Origin: Leishmania donovani
Taxonomy: Eukaryota; Euglenozoa; Kinetoplastea; Trypanosomatida; Trypanosomatidae
Length of the DNA: 64,000 bases
Reading direction: 5' to 3'
NCBI RefSeq assembly: GCF_000227135.1
Contig: NC_018258.1
Span: 378,986-442,985, forward strand
In this document: positions 9,759 to 20,633 of the stretch, one piece after another
Position numbering within the stretch: position 1 is the first letter of the stretch
Layout of the letters: the number at the start of each line of letters is the position of its first letter
Translations under genes and position numbers: made by a program
Notes under the pieces: model-generated
Seen by the model: only the letters and a program-made list of their open reading frames with translations
The model's database searches: none
What the model was told of the DNA's origin: nothing

Positions 9759-11649
9759 CGGATCGTGACAAAACGACGACAACACCAACAAAGACGAGCA
9801 GCCCGCGGTTCACAGCAAGAGTGAAGGGTCGATGGCGCCTTATCGGCGCCTGCAGTTCCGCGAAGAGGAGCAGGGACGCTATCCACACCACGTCCGTGCT
9901 CTGCAATACTCTGGCAGTACCTGTAAGGACGACGATAACTTCCACTGCGACCCTTCGAACCCTCCAAGGCACGAAAATGAAAAGAAGCGCCTGGAAAAGA
10001 CACACGCACACACAGTGGCAGACAGACGGACAGAGAGACAGGCAGACAGGGCGACGCCACCACGAAAGGGGCAATCAAAAAAGGCGTCAAACGGAAGCGA
10101 AGCAGCGATGGCTCCCCGTAAAGCAGCGCCGACACGTGTGAGCGCACACGAACGGTCACACGCAGCGGCACCGAGGAGAGGCAACCTGCCAGGGCAGTCC
10201 GACTTCTTCTATGAGTTGCTCTTCTACTGACTCGTTGCTGCCGCCTTCCTCGTGACCGAAGTTTCCGCGAACGACGAGGGACACGAAAGCAGCGACGACG
10301 AAAAAGAAGAGGAGCGCACAGACAAGAAAGACGAAAGCTACCCCTTATCCCATCTCCCCCGCACCCGTCTTGCACTCTCTCTTCCTTCCACGTAACCCCA
10401 CGTTTGGCAGCCGCGGAGACCCAAAAACGAAGAGATGAAGCACAGAGAGAATAGAAAAATTATTTTTCCCGCGTGAAATGCCCAAGTGAGCCGTTCGACA
10501 GACAGACTGGAGACGCAGAGGTATATGGGTATGCGTGTGTGCATGTGCGCGTATGACCCTCGGCAGCGTCTCCGACCGCCCGCATGCTTTTCGAAGCGCA
10601 CGCCGACAACACCAAGCCAGCGTACAGGTCCGGCGGAAGGGTCCGAAGACAAGCGATAAACACAAAAAAAGGAGGGCCAATGCACCGCTGTCCAGGCACA
10701 ACGGAGAACGCAGATAAGCGTGCGAAAAGTGGAAGGGCCAACGAGAGTGAGGTGACTAACGTACGCGTTATGCAGTGCAGAGCAAAGAGAGGCACAGAGG
10801 CGTGGATGGCCGGAAACGATGGCGCGGTGGAGAAATGAGGGAGATCAGAGAGATCAGAGAGAAAGAAAAAGAAAGGGTAGGAGAAAAAGAGCCATGTACG
10901 AGCGAAGGACATGCAGGCCACCTGATCCTGAGGCCACGAGAGCGCGCACGCGCAACCCTAAACACGCCATCGCAGCGGCAGACAGGGTCCCCTTTCTTTT
11001 CTGATTTGGAGAGATGAGCGTCTGCTCGCGCATCTTCCTTCATGCGGCAACCGAAACGAGAGGGAGAAACGTCTATGTCCGTCGGGGCCTGAGCCACAGG
11101 CAAACGCCTCCGCCGCAGGCCGTCCGGTATTTCCTTGTGCTCTTGCTGCTGCGGTTTCACCATAGGTGTCAGGTAGGTGGTCCTGCGGAAGCAGCTTTGG
11201 AAGACGCACGTCGAGATGCAGCGCGGCGCTTCTGACAGGCGCCAGGGGCGGCGGCGTGCGACTACCACTCGAAAGGAAAGGGGGGCACAAGCCTGGTGGT
11301 TCCCAAGTCAGTCATCCGTGAGAGTCGAAGGGCAAACATCAGCCGCCTCGATCCACGGCACCACATAATGCAGTGTAGAAACTTTTCACATGCGACACTG
11401 GAGGACCGGATGCTGCACCTCGGGGTGGCCTCGTCATGCCTTCGGCATCTGCACCCCATCAGCCCACTCGGTCGGATGCAGGGGATACCGTACATGTCGC
11501 ACAAATGCACTTTGGAGCTGATTTGCATGCATCTCTTTACACCGTTCCGTTCCTCGCTCGTGCGCATCCTGGCCTCCGCGTGCGTTGCGTGGATGCGATC
11601 AATCATGCCCACCAACGCTGAAGCGGTGCGCCCGCAGTACTCGAATTCT

Positions 11650-11895
11650 CACATCATGGGGACTGTTCCACCACGGCGCTGCTGCCTGGGGGAGCGAGGG
11701 AGGCGTGCCTGGATGGCCTGCCCGCGTGTGCCGTCACGCCCGCCAGTGTGTCTCTGGCGCAGCCCTCTGCCCGCCCACACCAGCAGTCCGCAGCCAGCAC
11801 CCAAGGCCAGGCCGCAGGCCCCCGGCGGCCCCACAGAGCAGGCACGCGGCCCTCGTGCCACCACGCCGTGGCCGGCATCCTCAGGCGAAGCCGGG
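11650..11895 (-). mobile_element. SIDER-like element fragment (copy B1)
   Basis: About 245 bp matching 39090-39310 in reverse orientation, and partly 47420-47565 in the same orientation. Shared blocks include GGCCTGCCCGCGTGTGCCG, CAGTCCGCAGCCAGCACCCA and a terminal GGCCGGCATCCTC. The element is GC-rich in a purine-rich setting. Assignment to SIDERs rests on similarity to the other repeats in the window. Confidence 0.6.
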
Positions 11896-13089
11896 AGTAG
11901 GCGACTCCAGCATCAGAAGCACCAGCATCAGCAGCGGCGCGTGGGAGTGTGACTGGAAGCGCTCGCGTACAAGTGAGCAGGCGCACATGCTCAAAGAGCG
12001 AGTGGCGGAGAGAAACGGGAAGAGAGAGCAAGTGAACGTGTAGTTACCAGGATGAAGGCAGGTCGTCTTCGTGTACAGTAGTGCTGTCCTCTTCTGTGGG
12101 TGCATGCGTGCCGTGTCGCTCTTCATGCCTGAAAACGTCGTTCTCACGTTGCGATTTTTTTTTGTTTGTGTATAAGCTCTCTCTGTTCTGATAGGCACTC
12201 ATGATAAGGGGAGGGGCGGCAGTTGATGTGTACCCCCTGCCCCACCACAAAAAAAAAAAAAAAACAGAAAAGAGACGCTGCGCGAAAGCGGGGCCAGCGA
12301 GACTCGTTTTTTTTTTTTTTGCGGTTGTGTTGCGTATATATATATAGATAGATAGATACGGGGCATTCAATGCTTGACAAGTACTCCCACCGTCTCCAGC
12401 GTGTCACCAGATACAGCGGCAAAGGGAAACCCCACGATAAACGAGCGACACTCGCCAACCAGCGACCACACATGTACGCGTGGGAAGCCCAGATATAGAC
12501 CAGAACACCTCTGTGATAGCACCAGCGAGATCTGAAAAGAAGAAACCAAAGGATATGCCTCGCACACTGTGTGTCGTCTCCTCCCTCTTCGTCATTCGTC
12601 AGCACCGTGCACCGCACCAGCAACGCAGATGCTGCAACATTCTCTGCCTACACCAAGTCTCACTTTAGACACTCTATAGACAGAGTTCGCCGTGTGACGA
12701 AAATGGCGAGGAAGAGAAGTGGCAAGCGTTGCGGACATGAGAGAGACAATTTCCAAAAGCCGATAGCCGCTGTGAAGCGCGTCAGGCATGTACAGACACA
12801 CGCGGAAACGACCGGAAAAAAAAAAACGTAGTCGCAATGCATAAAACATGAAAACCATACACAACACATATATATATAAGATATTATGTATATGTTTACT
12901 TCTATTTTTTGTTCGTCCGAGGCAGACGTGTGTCACGGTCAGTGGAAGGGCCGGCACATGCCCCAGCCCTCCCCCCCCACACACACACACGCGCGCACGC
13001 AAAAAAAAAAATCAGCGACACAACGCGGCAGATAATCTAGCCACTGTGACGGAGATCGTGTAGAAAAACGGGCAAGGGCAAAGGTAACG

Positions 13090-13650
13090 GTGCGCCGTCA
13101 CCTATACTCTGCTCCCACGTGCTCAGTCGCTGCCACACATGACTCGAACGCCACTCTATCACCCCACTTTCCCTGTGACAGGCCCTCATCATGTAGTGCA
13201 GAGCCCTTGCAGGCGCACGCTACAGCCATGTGCTGGCCTATTCGTTTGAGCACGGCCTCTAACTCATACTCTACCCATCTAACCCCACTCCGCAGCCGCA
13301 CCCTGTCACCTTGGTCGCTGCCTGGTGCGTCCAACTCGGCGTGGCGCAGGCTTCGTCCACCAGTAGGCAGTGTGGAGCCTCGTGACACGCGTTCGAGTCA
13401 CGCTGACACTCCGCCCATCATACAGATGGCGCCAGCGTGTCCACTGTCGCAGGTCCCCCCGCCCTACGCACCGCACCGTCCACGACCTGGCCGCTGACAT
13501 CCGTAGCAAAGCCTTGCCCTGGCCTCCGCCTGCGTCCTAGATACCCGGCCCTGCGACCACCGGAGGTGGCTCAGTGTTTGGCAGAGGGGTAGAGGGGGCG
13601 CTGCTTTGGCTTCCCCCCACGCAGGGAGGCGTGTCCACTGCACCGCCGGT
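13090..13650 (-). mobile_element. SIDER-like retroposon, diverged (copy A4)
   Basis: About 560 bp, similar along its length to copy A1. Shared features are ACATGACTCGAACGCCACT against ACATGACTTGAACGTCGCT, CACCAGTAGGCAGTG, GCGTGTCCACTGTCGCAGGTCC, and a terminal GGCTTCCCCCCACGCAG. It is more diverged than A1-A3 and so presumably older. It lies about 4.3 kb downstream of the stop of the RRM gene at 17925. Confidence 0.65.
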
Positions 13651-16606
13651 CATCAGGGGAGCCTTTATCCGCCAAACACAAAAAGCGAGGGCCGCGTGTG
13701 GCTGGGAGAGAGAGCGATAAAGTCACAGCGATGGCGGCACGCGGCACAAGCATCGACCCCGAGAAAGAGCGGCACGTGCGCAAGCGCAGAGGGCAGGAGA
13801 GGACGCGAGCGAACAAATACGAGAAACATGAGCAACCAAAACTGTAAAAGGCAAAACAAAGGAAACGAAGACGTTAGGATACAGCAACGGGAGGACGGTC
13901 AGCCCATCCGGCGTGCTCTTCGCGGTCGCATCACAGTGCACGCAGGAGTTGTGTGTGAGAGAGAGAAAAAGAGGCCGTCGATTGATGAGGCTGCACGTGG
14001 CCTACACACCAAGTCAGACGCACACACATACTCGGGAGGGGCAGGTGAAAAGACGTACGTTCGAGCCATAAAGTAAGGGTGGAGGGAGGGGGGGGCAGAA
14101 AAATAGAAGGCACTCGAACGAGGCACACAAACGCACATGCCCACGCACACACACACACACACATCACACAAAGAAGGCGTCGCAATGGAATGTGAAGACA
14201 ACAGTGACGGTGAGAAAAGGCATAGAAAGAGCGAAGTGCGTTATCGAAAAGAGAAGAGGGAAGTCGCAGAGAGAAGCATGTGAAAGGTAGTACGACAAGA
14301 AATGACAAAATATATAAGTTAGTGCAACTTTCTCACATACACACACACGCACACACACTTACAAAGGAAAAGCCGCGCACAATATCGGTGTGGCACCTGC
14401 TGCCTCATCGTGCACACCTCATCAGGCAACCAACACGAGGGCTGCTCAAACACGGATGATGTAGGAAATAAAAGAAAACAAAAAACCCTCGAGGACGCGA
14501 AGGCATGAATAGGGAGTGTGCGTGGACATCATCGAGGCTATGAATGGATGTCACAGGTATTCCTGATCACGCCCATACACTCGCACTCACACGTCAGAAA
14601 GTCACACGCTTGCGCAAGAGAGCTCATGGAAAGGGCACAAAAAAATCAAGCCGATCAATGAACATAAATGACGCGAAAGACACGCACATGCGCGAAATAA
14701 AAAATATATATATAGAGAAAGCGAAGAGATCTGTGAGGGGTACCATCGCTTCTTTCGATTCGCATAGACGTGAGACAACGCAAAACAAAACAAAAACGGA
14801 ACAGAAGCGAGGCTAAGCGACGACGACGAGGAGGAGTGATGAAGGGAGGTAGCCGGCACGTGTGTTCACACAGCGCTCGTTTCGAATGAGGAAAAAGAGT
14901 TCGTTCGCCTCCTCTCTTTTGTATTTTTTTTTTCAGAAGAGGGGAATCACTGAGGAAGGCTCCCAACAAGAGCGCCATACCGATCGAGTCCCATAGAGAC
15001 GTAAGAAGCGTGCACTCATGACCATATCGCTCGAAAACACGCAGAAAGTCTTCCCAGCAAGACAGCATGGACAGCCACGCTCCTGTCTCCACCTCTGCTG
15101 TTCTCTTTTTTCCGGATTTTTTGTGCGCTTGCTGCTCCGAAGAAACAGGTAGCACTTGTGGTGACGCTAGTCACGTCGCAGAGAGGGTTTTCGACTCGTT
15201 GGCCGATGGCTGCGTAATCGGTCGATACATGCGAAAAGCGCTGTAGCATCATTGCGTGTACGACGATACGCGAGATGCTGTCCATGGCGACCTCAGCATC
15301 CCCGCAAATCTGCAAAAGTGAGTGGGGAGCACAGCACGAAACAAGAAAGGAGCAGCAACAAGAGAAACGGGATGCATTACAGCGTCTATGCTTATCCACA
15401 CAGACGAACGCGTGTGACATACGGTAGGGAGAAGGAGGCGGGGGAGGGGGGCTGGTGATCGCCTCCTCACCTCGACACCTGCACAGGTCGAAAGGCACGT
15501 GAAAACGGATACGAGCACGTGGAGTAGGAGCGGGAAAGGAGTGGGAGACACACGCACGCAAGTACGCGAAGGCACCACTTTACGTCTTTTCGGTTGTCTT
15601 TTCTACCGCTTTTCGAGCGAAGGGGCGGCACCTCGTGTGTGAACGTGTCGCATGTGAGGGGCTGCCGGTGAATGGAAACAGAAAGACGACCCTCCAAAAA
15701 AAAAAAACAGACACACAAACACACGCACACACAACAACAACGGCAAGACAGAGAGGAACGTACGGGGAGGGAGGGAGAGAGCAATGCAAATAAAGGGGGA
15801 AGCATGACGACGGAGAGAAGCACATGGAAGATGTTAAGGATGCGAAACCATACGAAGAGACGGCCACAACAACCATTGAAGAAGGGGCGACGGCAGCCGC
15901 AACCAAGAAAACAAAAACCGAAAATGAGAAACCGCAGTTTGCCTTTAGTGGCGCTGCCCCTGTGAAAAAAAAAAAGATAGAGGACGAGCGAATCTACGAA
16001 AATACTCAAGGGGGAAGTGAGACAGAAGAAGAAGGTCAGGGGGGCTGGGCGGACGGCGTGCAGGCAGAGGGGTGGGTGGCGTGATTGAGGGGTCGGGTGA
16101 TGGAGTGGGGGGGAGGATGAAACAAAGAAGTGAAAAACAGGAGAGAAGATGCAGCAACAAAAGAGAGAGACATGTGAAAAGACGAAAAGTTGTGAATAAA
16201 AAACAAAACTCAAAACGCATGTGGACCTCATCGAGAACAAAAAAAAATTTGAAGACACGTGAAAAAAAAGACGTGAAATCGACCATGTGAACTAGGAAGA
16301 AGCAAGCGATCAGACAGACATGAAAACAAACAGAAACCCGTAAAGAAGCGGGCCGGAGAAGCACACACGACCGCGTGCATTTACTTGTTTTTTGAGACGC
16401 GTACATGCGCACGCGCGCTCCTAGACGATGGCAACTCAGCAGGTGCAGCACAAATGATTGGAAAGCAAACAGCTCCACGAAATCGACATACAACGCCAGA
16501 AAGGTCGGCACATGATGCGACACACATACACATGCAACGTGCAACACGTGAGGGGATGCCCATGGGACAACGGGTCTAGGAGAGAGAAAAGAGACGGTGC
16601 GGATTT

Positions 16607-16629
16607 GGGCGGGGCGGGGCGGGGGAGGG
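16607..16629 (+). other. Potential G-quadruplex motif
   Basis: A run of five G-tracts (3, 4, 4, 5 and 3 Gs) separated by single C or A residues on the plus strand. It meets the usual four-tract, short-loop rule. In the transcript sense it is C-rich, so any quadruplex would form in DNA rather than in the mRNA of this unit. Confidence 0.6.
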
Positions 16630-17924
16630 CAGGCGAAAGTAGCGTCGGCGATGGCGCCGCGGCGCGACACAAGTGCAGGGAGGACGGGAGATCCGACGAA
16701 ACATGCCAAACGCGACCTGCACAATACGCGCGCACCACAAAACGTGCGAAGGGACTGTGCCGAGGCGGGCAGCAGGAGAAAGGCAATCAACGCGACGGGC
16801 CAACGACGGCTCCTACAAACGAAAAGCACACAGCATAGCCAAGCATTCGCCGCAACGACCGTCATACCTCGACACCTGCTGCCAAGAGCGGAAAGCGACA
16901 ATGCTGGTGCGTTTTGTTGTGTGTTGCTGTTGCCAATACCTTCCAGACACCAAAATGTATAGCCCTGGTGACCGATGAACGCCGCCACGCAACGACGTCT
17001 CGAGGAGAAGACACCTATTACAAACACACACACAAACACACACAGTGACGGAAGGGGGAGGACCAACGACAACAAAATAATAATCATAATATAGCAAACG
17101 GCACAGCTAGTTTCCTAATCAAACAAGAGCGGGGAGGAGGAGGAGGTAGGGGGTAGGTTACGAAGTGCTAGAGAACCATACGACAGAAATACGATGGAAA
17201 TATAAAACAGATGCTACTACACGCACACACCGCATCACCGCCCTGTACTACATTTAACGAGTGATGGTGTCAGAGACGGTCTGTGCGCGTGAAAAAAAGA
17301 GAGGGGGATCAGGAACGAACAGTACACCGGCAGACGGAGCGGATAGGAGGGGGTGCCAATATATAAAACCGAGGAATACAAGCACCCTGCCAAGGCAGAA
17401 AAAGGTAACAAAGCAGCTCGCTACGGTTGCTCTCTCAGACAAGCGCAGAGAGAGAAATGGGGATCGGAATGGCACACCATCACAGACGAAGCCACGAGGC
17501 GACAAGGGGCGCCTGCCAAGAAGTGCTCGAACGAGCAGTTGAACATACGCGCCGGAAAAGCGGTCTTTTCGTCTGCCCCTACTTGTCTGTGTGTGTGTGT
17601 ATGTGGAGTGTAAGAAGCTGTGGAGAGAGAGAGAGAGACGCGACCGGCACACAATGCACAAGAGCAGAGAAAACAATATTGACATGACGACGCTGGAGAA
17701 GGCCCAGCGTACCGCGTTTGGGATAAGACAAGAGCAACACAAGCATCCAAGAAACATAGTTAGGATAGAGGAGAGGGGACGGCACGCTAGGCGGACGAAC
17801 ACGATTCAACAGCTCCAAAAAGGAAAGAGAAGTAATGGCACCTTCGCCTGTCCCACTAGGTAGTCGAGCGCTGCTGATTCTCTTTATAATCGCAGCGGCG
17901 CTTAGCACTTCTCCTTCAAACACC

Positions 17925-20633
17925 CTACTCAGTGTAGCACTGCACACACTGCTTCGGCGGCAACCGCTGCCAAAACAACTCCGTGTCCGCCATGCGAAGG
18001 ACATCCTGGCGCATCGCCTCCGCCGTCGTGAAGAAGACGCGCGGGAAGAAGGTGATGTCGCGCTTGCTTCTTCCACCACTGCTGCTGCCGCCGTTGCCGT
18101 TGCTGGTGTTCGGCATGGGGCCGTAGAGTCGATCGCACAGGTTCGGATTCGGCGCTGTCGACTCAAGGCACTCGTCCAGATCTGCAGAGGCTGTACCCAG
18201 CACGTCACGCGCACGGCCAGCCGCCAAGGCGTACGCGCTGCGCGTGATCACGGGATGAGCCTCCTCCATTGAGAGGCCAATCGCGACCAGCACGTTCAGC
18301 ACGTAGCGATGGAAGTTCTGGTCACGCCGAAGCAGCGCCTGCGCCTCAGCGGACGAGGTACTCGCGGTGTCACCGTTGTTGCTGTTGCTCGCTGAAGCGC
18401 TCTTGGCTTCTTCTTCGTGCACGTTGTCCTCCTCGTGGATGCTCTCCAGCACCGCCTCCAGGAAGCTGGCCGGGGCTCCAAAGCAGCCGTAGTCGCCTGC
18501 CTCCTCGGTCTTGTCGTACACGCTATCGCCAACTGCCAGCCCCTGCCACCGATGCGTGTCATTGAGCCTTTCCGATTTGCCACCAGTCACCTTTTGCTGC
18601 GCAGAGTGCTGCTGCTGCTGCTGCTGCGTCTTCCACAGGCACACAACAGGGATGTCGTTGCAGCTCATCACCACCGCGTGGATATGTGGGAGGGCGTCGC
18701 TGAGGTTGCGCTTCATCATGTACAGCAGCGCCATCATAAGGTTGGCGAGCAGGCGCAGCTGCGTCGCGCGTTGGGGAAGCTCAGCAGTGTGGTCGCCGGA
18801 GCCCGTCGCTCCTGCGCCACCGGTCACCGCGGCGTGAAAGTCCAGCAGCTCCACCAGTGATCGGAGGGTGCCCATCGCGTCGTAGAAGCCCTGTTGAGAA
18901 TTCAAGAAGCAGTGCGCCTGGCCGATAGCCCGCAGCGTCAGCTCTCGCCCGCGCTCTAGAACCTCGTCACCGTCCGTGGCAGACCCGGTGAGCATCATGT
19001 TCTGTAGCGCCAGAGACAGCTGGTTGCCTGCCAAGTCCGAGTGCGTGGGAAACGCCACCGCGTTCGAGGGAGGCAGTAGGAAGTCAGGCAGCGCGCTGCC
19101 GACGCGGTCCGATAGCACCGAGAGCGCCGCGGCAACCGTCTCAAGCGGTGCCGCGGCCGCGTTGGAGGCGGAGGATGCGCAACGCCGCGCTGCTACCGAG
19201 TCGTTGGTCGCGGGTTGGCCGGGCGTCGCGTGGGAGGCAGCACCGCTGCTGTAGGTTGCCGTGTTGAAGGTGGAGTAGTCCTGGCTCGGTGAGTGCGTCG
19301 CGCAAGGCGGCGTGCCCGCGAACGTCACTGCACCTTGCGCGCCAGTGGTGTGATGCTTCGTGACGGCCGAAGTCATACCCGTTGCGGAGTCCGTGCTTGC
19401 GGCGTCAGAGTCGGCCTTGCGTGCTGCAGCGGCTACGGGAAGTAAAGGAGAAGTCCAGTGGTCGCCATTGGAGGCAGCTGTCGCAGTACCAGAAGCGGCA
19501 TGATGCACGCCAGGGAGGTACTCCGCACCTAGAAGCGGCGATGAGGATGGCTGAAAGGCGCGCGCGTGAGGGCTCAGCCGAACTGGCTGCCTAACCGCAG
19601 CTGCCGTTAAGCCCGGAGAAACACTTGCGGAGAACGGGGTCGCTGTTGGGTCCTGCAGCTGCTGCGCCTCCTTCTCCTTGAGGTTGTAGTAGCTCTCGAG
19701 AGCGTCGCCGAGGGTGCGCTTGGCGAAGTTTCCGAGGCCGAAGATGCACGGGTTGCCAGTCGTGGGGTCAGCGTCGTGGAAGACGCGGTCAACGATGGGC
19801 TGCTTCGCGCTGTTGCATTTGAGCCGCAGCGGCGGGCGACCCGGCCCGTTGTTGAGCTCCATCCCGCTGCGCCGCATCATCGCCTCAGCACCCGCGGTGG
19901 TGGCAAACTCGACAAAGCCGTAAATCCAGTTCTGGTTGTTCGTTGAATTGCCGCAGATGCGGACGCGCAGGTACTCGCCGCACTCGCTGCAGATCGCTCC
20001 CAGCTCGCTCTGCAGCATCGTCAACGGCAGAAAGCGCAAGTGCACCGTGCGGGCCAGCAAGTCAGACGTCGCCGCCTCGCGTTCCACCAGACGCTGACGT
20101 TCCTCCTTCGGAAGGGCCTTGAAGTCCTGGTGTAGCCGGTTCTGCTTGCGGCTTGTGTAGTCGGCGTTTGGGCCGCGGTACGTGTACGGGTTCATGCCGC
20201 CATCTCTGTGCGAGTGCAGGAGAACGTCCTTGCCCGCGTTGATCGGCGGCGGCGGCAGAGGTGGACTGTGGTTATTCAGGGGTAGCACGTCGTAGCTGGG
20301 GGCATCTGACACAGGAGAGAAGCCGTACATATGGCAGCGGCCTTGGCTGCCAAGTGCGCCACCGCTTGCTGCTTGAACGCTTGCCAGCGGCGCCCAATCC
20401 TCTGCGTGGTGGAACGGTGGCAATCGCGTGCCGGCGTTGCAGTCGGAGTAGAGCGGCTTCGGCGAGTAGGGCCCGGGGCGGTAGCTTCGCTCCATGTGTG
20501 CACTCGGTACGTAATCACTTGCCACGACCTCGAAGCTATAAGCGTCGGTGTCAGACGCGGGGGGTGCCGCAGCCCTGGGGGAAGCCAACTCGTCCGGCTT
20601 CGCATTAGGAGAAGTGCTAAAGTACGACGTCAT
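17925..20633 (-). CDS. RRM RNA-binding protein, paralogue 1
   Basis: 902 residues from the ATG at 20633 (MTSYFSTSPNAKP). The open frame upstream is low-complexity and unlikely to be coding. One RRM lies at about residues 195-273: RNP2-like TVHLRFLP (196-203), RNP1-like WIYGFVEFA (236-244) and a closing PPLRLKCNSAKQP. A low-complexity middle follows (about 330-580). The C-terminal region (about 580-902) is strongly conserved with the protein at 28591-30909: PQRATQLRLLANLMMALLY, RYVLNVLVAIGLSMEEAHP, FFPRVFF and FWQRLPP. I cannot name that domain; it looks helical. A short Gln run (KTQQQQQQH) is encoded by CAG repeats at 18608-18627. Known role of the family: RRM proteins control mRNA stability and translation, which is central in trypanosomatids. 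RNA target and partners are unknown. Confidence 0.85.
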   Translation of the reverse strand: MTSYFSTSPNAKPDELASPRAAAPPASDTDAYSFEVVASDYVPSAHMERSYRPGPYSPKPLYSDCNAGTRLPPFHHAEDWAPLASVQAASGGALGSQGRCHMYGFSPVSDAPSYDVLPLNNHSPPLPPPPINAGKDVLLHSHRDGGMNPYTYRGPNADYTSRKQNRLHQDFKALPKEERQRLVEREAATSDLLARTVHLRFLPLTMLQSELGAICSECGEYLRVRICGNSTNNQNWIYGFVEFATTAGAEAMMRRSGMELNNGPGRPPLRLKCNSAKQPIVDRVFHDADPTTGNPCIFGLGNFAKRTLGDALESYYNLKEKEAQQLQDPTATPFSASVSPGLTAAAVRQPVRLSPHARAFQPSSSPLLGAEYLPGVHHAASGTATAASNGDHWTSPLLPVAAAARKADSDAASTDSATGMTSAVTKHHTTGAQGAVTFAGTPPCATHSPSQDYSTFNTATYSSGAASHATPGQPATNDSVAARRCASSASNAAAAPLETVAAALSVLSDRVGSALPDFLLPPSNAVAFPTHSDLAGNQLSLALQNMMLTGSATDGDEVLERGRELTLRAIGQAHCFLNSQQGFYDAMGTLRSLVELLDFHAAVTGGAGATGSGDHTAELPQRATQLRLLANLMMALLYMMKRNLSDALPHIHAVVMSCNDIPVVCLWKTQQQQQQHSAQQKVTGGKSERLNDTHRWQGLAVGDSVYDKTEEAGDYGCFGAPASFLEAVLESIHEEDNVHEEEAKSASASNSNNGDTASTSSAEAQALLRRDQNFHRYVLNVLVAIGLSMEEAHPVITRSAYALAAGRARDVLGTASADLDECLESTAPNPNLCDRLYGPMPNTSNGNGGSSSGGRSKRDITFFPRVFFTTAEAMRQDVLRMADTELFWQRLPPKQCVQCYTE

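Larger units (their letters stand above)
9759..17924. other. 8.2-kb gene-free stretch downstream of the first RRM gene
   Basis: This lies between the ATG at 9758 and the stop at 17925. It is strongly purine-rich on plus and therefore C/U-rich in the transcript sense. It has CA/GT runs, an A16 run near 12249, a T13 run near 12307, several (TA)nGATAGATA tracts (12336-12357, 12866-12890) and two SIDER-like elements. The open frames (for example minus 15945-17087) are runs of Leu/Ser/Phe/Cys/Val and look accidental. A more balanced island lies at about 11300-11640. The stretch is probably a very long 3'UTR or spacer. Confidence 0.6.

Noticed and set aside
10768..11163. Minus frame starting MVKPQQQEHKEIPDGL
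   Set aside because: The first part looks protein-like, but it runs into low-complexity Ser/Leu/Ile and lies in the 8-kb flank without supporting signals.
15945..17087. 380-codon minus-strand open frame
   Set aside because: It is built of Leu/Ser/Phe/Cys/Val and Arg runs from pyrimidine-rich sequence, overlaps other long frames and has no domain.
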